7,110 nt of DNA. Source: an uncultured Methylobacter sp. (GTDB lineage Bacteria; Pseudomonadota; Gammaproteobacteria; Methylococcales; Methylomonadaceae). The position numbers and the translations under genes are program-made. Below are positions 6,138-7,110 of the stretch, piece after piece. The notes beneath the pieces were generated by a model that ran no database searches, was not told the origin of the DNA, and worked only from the letters and a program-made list of their open reading frames with translations. The stretch covers positions 1 through 7,110 of the forward strand of contig CAIKYI010000400.1 of NCBI GenBank assembly GCA_903831545.1. Reading direction: 5' to 3'. The stretch's first letter is position 1; each line of letters starts with the position of its first letter.

Positions 6138-7110
6138 ACATTACCGCATCACAGTCCGATCCGGACCTCAAATTCTGGCTTGCGCTATTGCGCACGCCAG
6201 GCCTTGGCTGCCGAACTTTTTTGCGCTTGCTTGATAGCCATACGCCTGCCCAGTTATTTTCGGAATCATCCGCGGCACTTAGCGCCCTGGGTTTAAAAAG
6301 TGATATTGTTAACGCGCTCAGAAATCCTGACTGGTCACTGATCGATTACGATTTAATCTGGCTGGACCAACCCAATAACCATGTCATCCGACTGAATGAC
6401 ATAAACTACCCGGCGCAATTAAAAGAAATCTCCGACCCACCGCCTTTACTCTTTGTACGCGGCAACCCTGAGCTGTTATCGACGCCACAAATTGCGATTG
6501 TGGGCAGTCGTAATCCTTCAACTTCAGGCCTTGAAATTGCTTTTAACTTTGCCACAACCTTAAGTCAATGCGGCTTTACCATCACCAGCGGCCTGGCTTT
6601 GGGCATTGATGCAGCAAGTCATCTGGGCGCCTTAAAAGCCAATGGTTATACTATTGCAGTCGCCGGAACCGGACTGGATCGCGTTTATCCCGCAAGACAT
6701 AAAGATCTGGCCACTGAAATTGTCAATACCGGCGCGATGATTTCGGAGTTTCCGCCCGGCACTACGGCTAAAGCCAATCACTTTCCACGACGCAACCGTA
6801 TTATCAGCGGCCTGTGCCTTGGTTTGCTGGTCGTCGAAGCCGCCAAACAAAGTGGCTCGCTGATAACAGCGCGTATGGCTCTGGAACAAAACCGCGAGGT
6901 TTTTGCCATCCCAGGTTCCATAAACAACCCACTGGCCCGAGGTTGTAACTCGCTCATTCGCGAAGGCGCAAAACTTGTCGAAACAACCCAAGATATTCTC
7001 GAAGAATTAAATCTTTACAATCAACAACATGAAGATTTTCCTAAACCATCAATGCAATCAACGCTTGACCTGGAGCAACAAACATTATTGAATCTTGTCA
7101 TGTTTAGCCC
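6134..7110 (+). CDS. dprA: DNA-processing protein DprA (C-terminus cut by window edge)
   Basis: DprA binds incoming single-stranded DNA in the cytoplasm and loads RecA on it during natural transformation. The 325 visible residues cover the N-terminal SAM-like region (FWLALLRTPGLG, residues 14-25) and nearly all of the Rossmann-like core. Motifs, numbered from the CTG at 6134: GSRN at 124-127, SGLALGID at 152-159, GTGLDRVYP, SEFPPG, FPRRNRIISG at 217-226, EAAKQSGSLITA, and IPGS. The C-terminal winged-helix domain is just beginning (LDLEQQTLLNLV). The start is unusual: from the in-frame stop at 6062 onward there is no ATG, GTG or TTG until TTG at 6188, which would remove the conserved FWLAL. 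CTG at 6134, overlapping the tsaP stop as CTGA, gives the N-terminal length expected for the family; ATT at 6140 is the other option. No ribosome-binding site is visible, so translation probably depends on coupling to tsaP. Confidence 0.95.
   Translation, partial: MNITASQSDPDLKFWLALLRTPGLGCRTFLRLLDSHTPAQLFSESSAALSALGLKSDIVNALRNPDWSLIDYDLIWLDQPNNHVIRLNDINYPAQLKEISDPPPLLFVRGNPELLSTPQIAIVGSRNPSTSGLEIAFNFATTLSQCGFTITSGLALGIDAASHLGALKANGYTIAVAGTGLDRVYPARHKDLATEIVNTGAMISEFPPGTTAKANHFPRRNRIISGLCLGLLVVEAAKQSGSLITARMALEQNREVFAIPGSINNPLARGCNSLIREGAKLVETTQDILEELNLYNQQHEDFPKPSMQSTLDLEQQTLLNLVMFS

Noticed and set aside
6632..6991. Minus-strand open frame of 119 codons opposite dprA
   Set aside because: Antisense to the most conserved DprA motifs; explained by codon bias of dprA.

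Overview
The window looks like a chromosomal stretch of a gammaproteobacterium with moderate GC. Gene order and protein sequences best fit the Methylococcales (methane oxidisers) or a near relative, but that placement is inferred from general resemblance. Most of the window is a conserved core neighbourhood: a leftward block def > fmt > rsmB > DUF4390 > ntrY, and a rightward pair, a TsaP-like LysM gene > dprA. The two blocks are transcribed divergently from a region at about 3.9-5.0 kb. I see no rRNA, tRNA, insertion sequence, integrase, CRISPR array or phage gene.

Left part (1-3890, minus strand, in order of transcription): peptide deformylase (def), methionyl-tRNA formyltransferase (fmt) and the 16S rRNA m5C967 methyltransferase (rsmB) are packed with 1-4 nt overlaps. 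After a 137-bp gap comes an exported DUF4390 protein, whose 3' end overlaps the start of an NtrY-type sensor kinase by 19 nt. The kinase runs off the left edge. Def and Fmt act at the two ends of the formyl-methionine cycle: Fmt formylates the initiator tRNA and Def removes the formyl group from the new protein. RsmB modifies the ribosomal decoding region. DUF4390/NtrY is a separate signalling module.

Middle part (3891-5018): this AT-rich stretch holds two small plus-strand genes. One encodes a 59-residue basic protein of unknown function (4125-4304) with a good ribosome-binding site. The other encodes a 76-residue protein resembling the DUF6316 family (4506-4736). The divergent region upstream of def carries repeated AGATTTT/AAAATCT half-sites in inverted pairs, which could be operators.

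Right part (5019-7110, plus strand): an exported LysM protein matches the layout of TsaP, the peptidoglycan-binding partner of the type IV pilus secretin. It is followed, with a 4-nt overlap, by dprA, which loads RecA on incoming DNA during natural transformation. The pairing suggests a link between the pilus (DNA uptake) and DNA processing. dprA is cut by the right edge.

The clearest oddity is start codons. def, rsmB and DUF4390 all appear to start with TTG. dprA has no ATG, GTG or TTG in frame before its conserved N-terminus, so it seems to use CTG or ATT. I found no convincing new multi-gene system; the small-gene region between the two conserved blocks is the best place to look for something undescribed.
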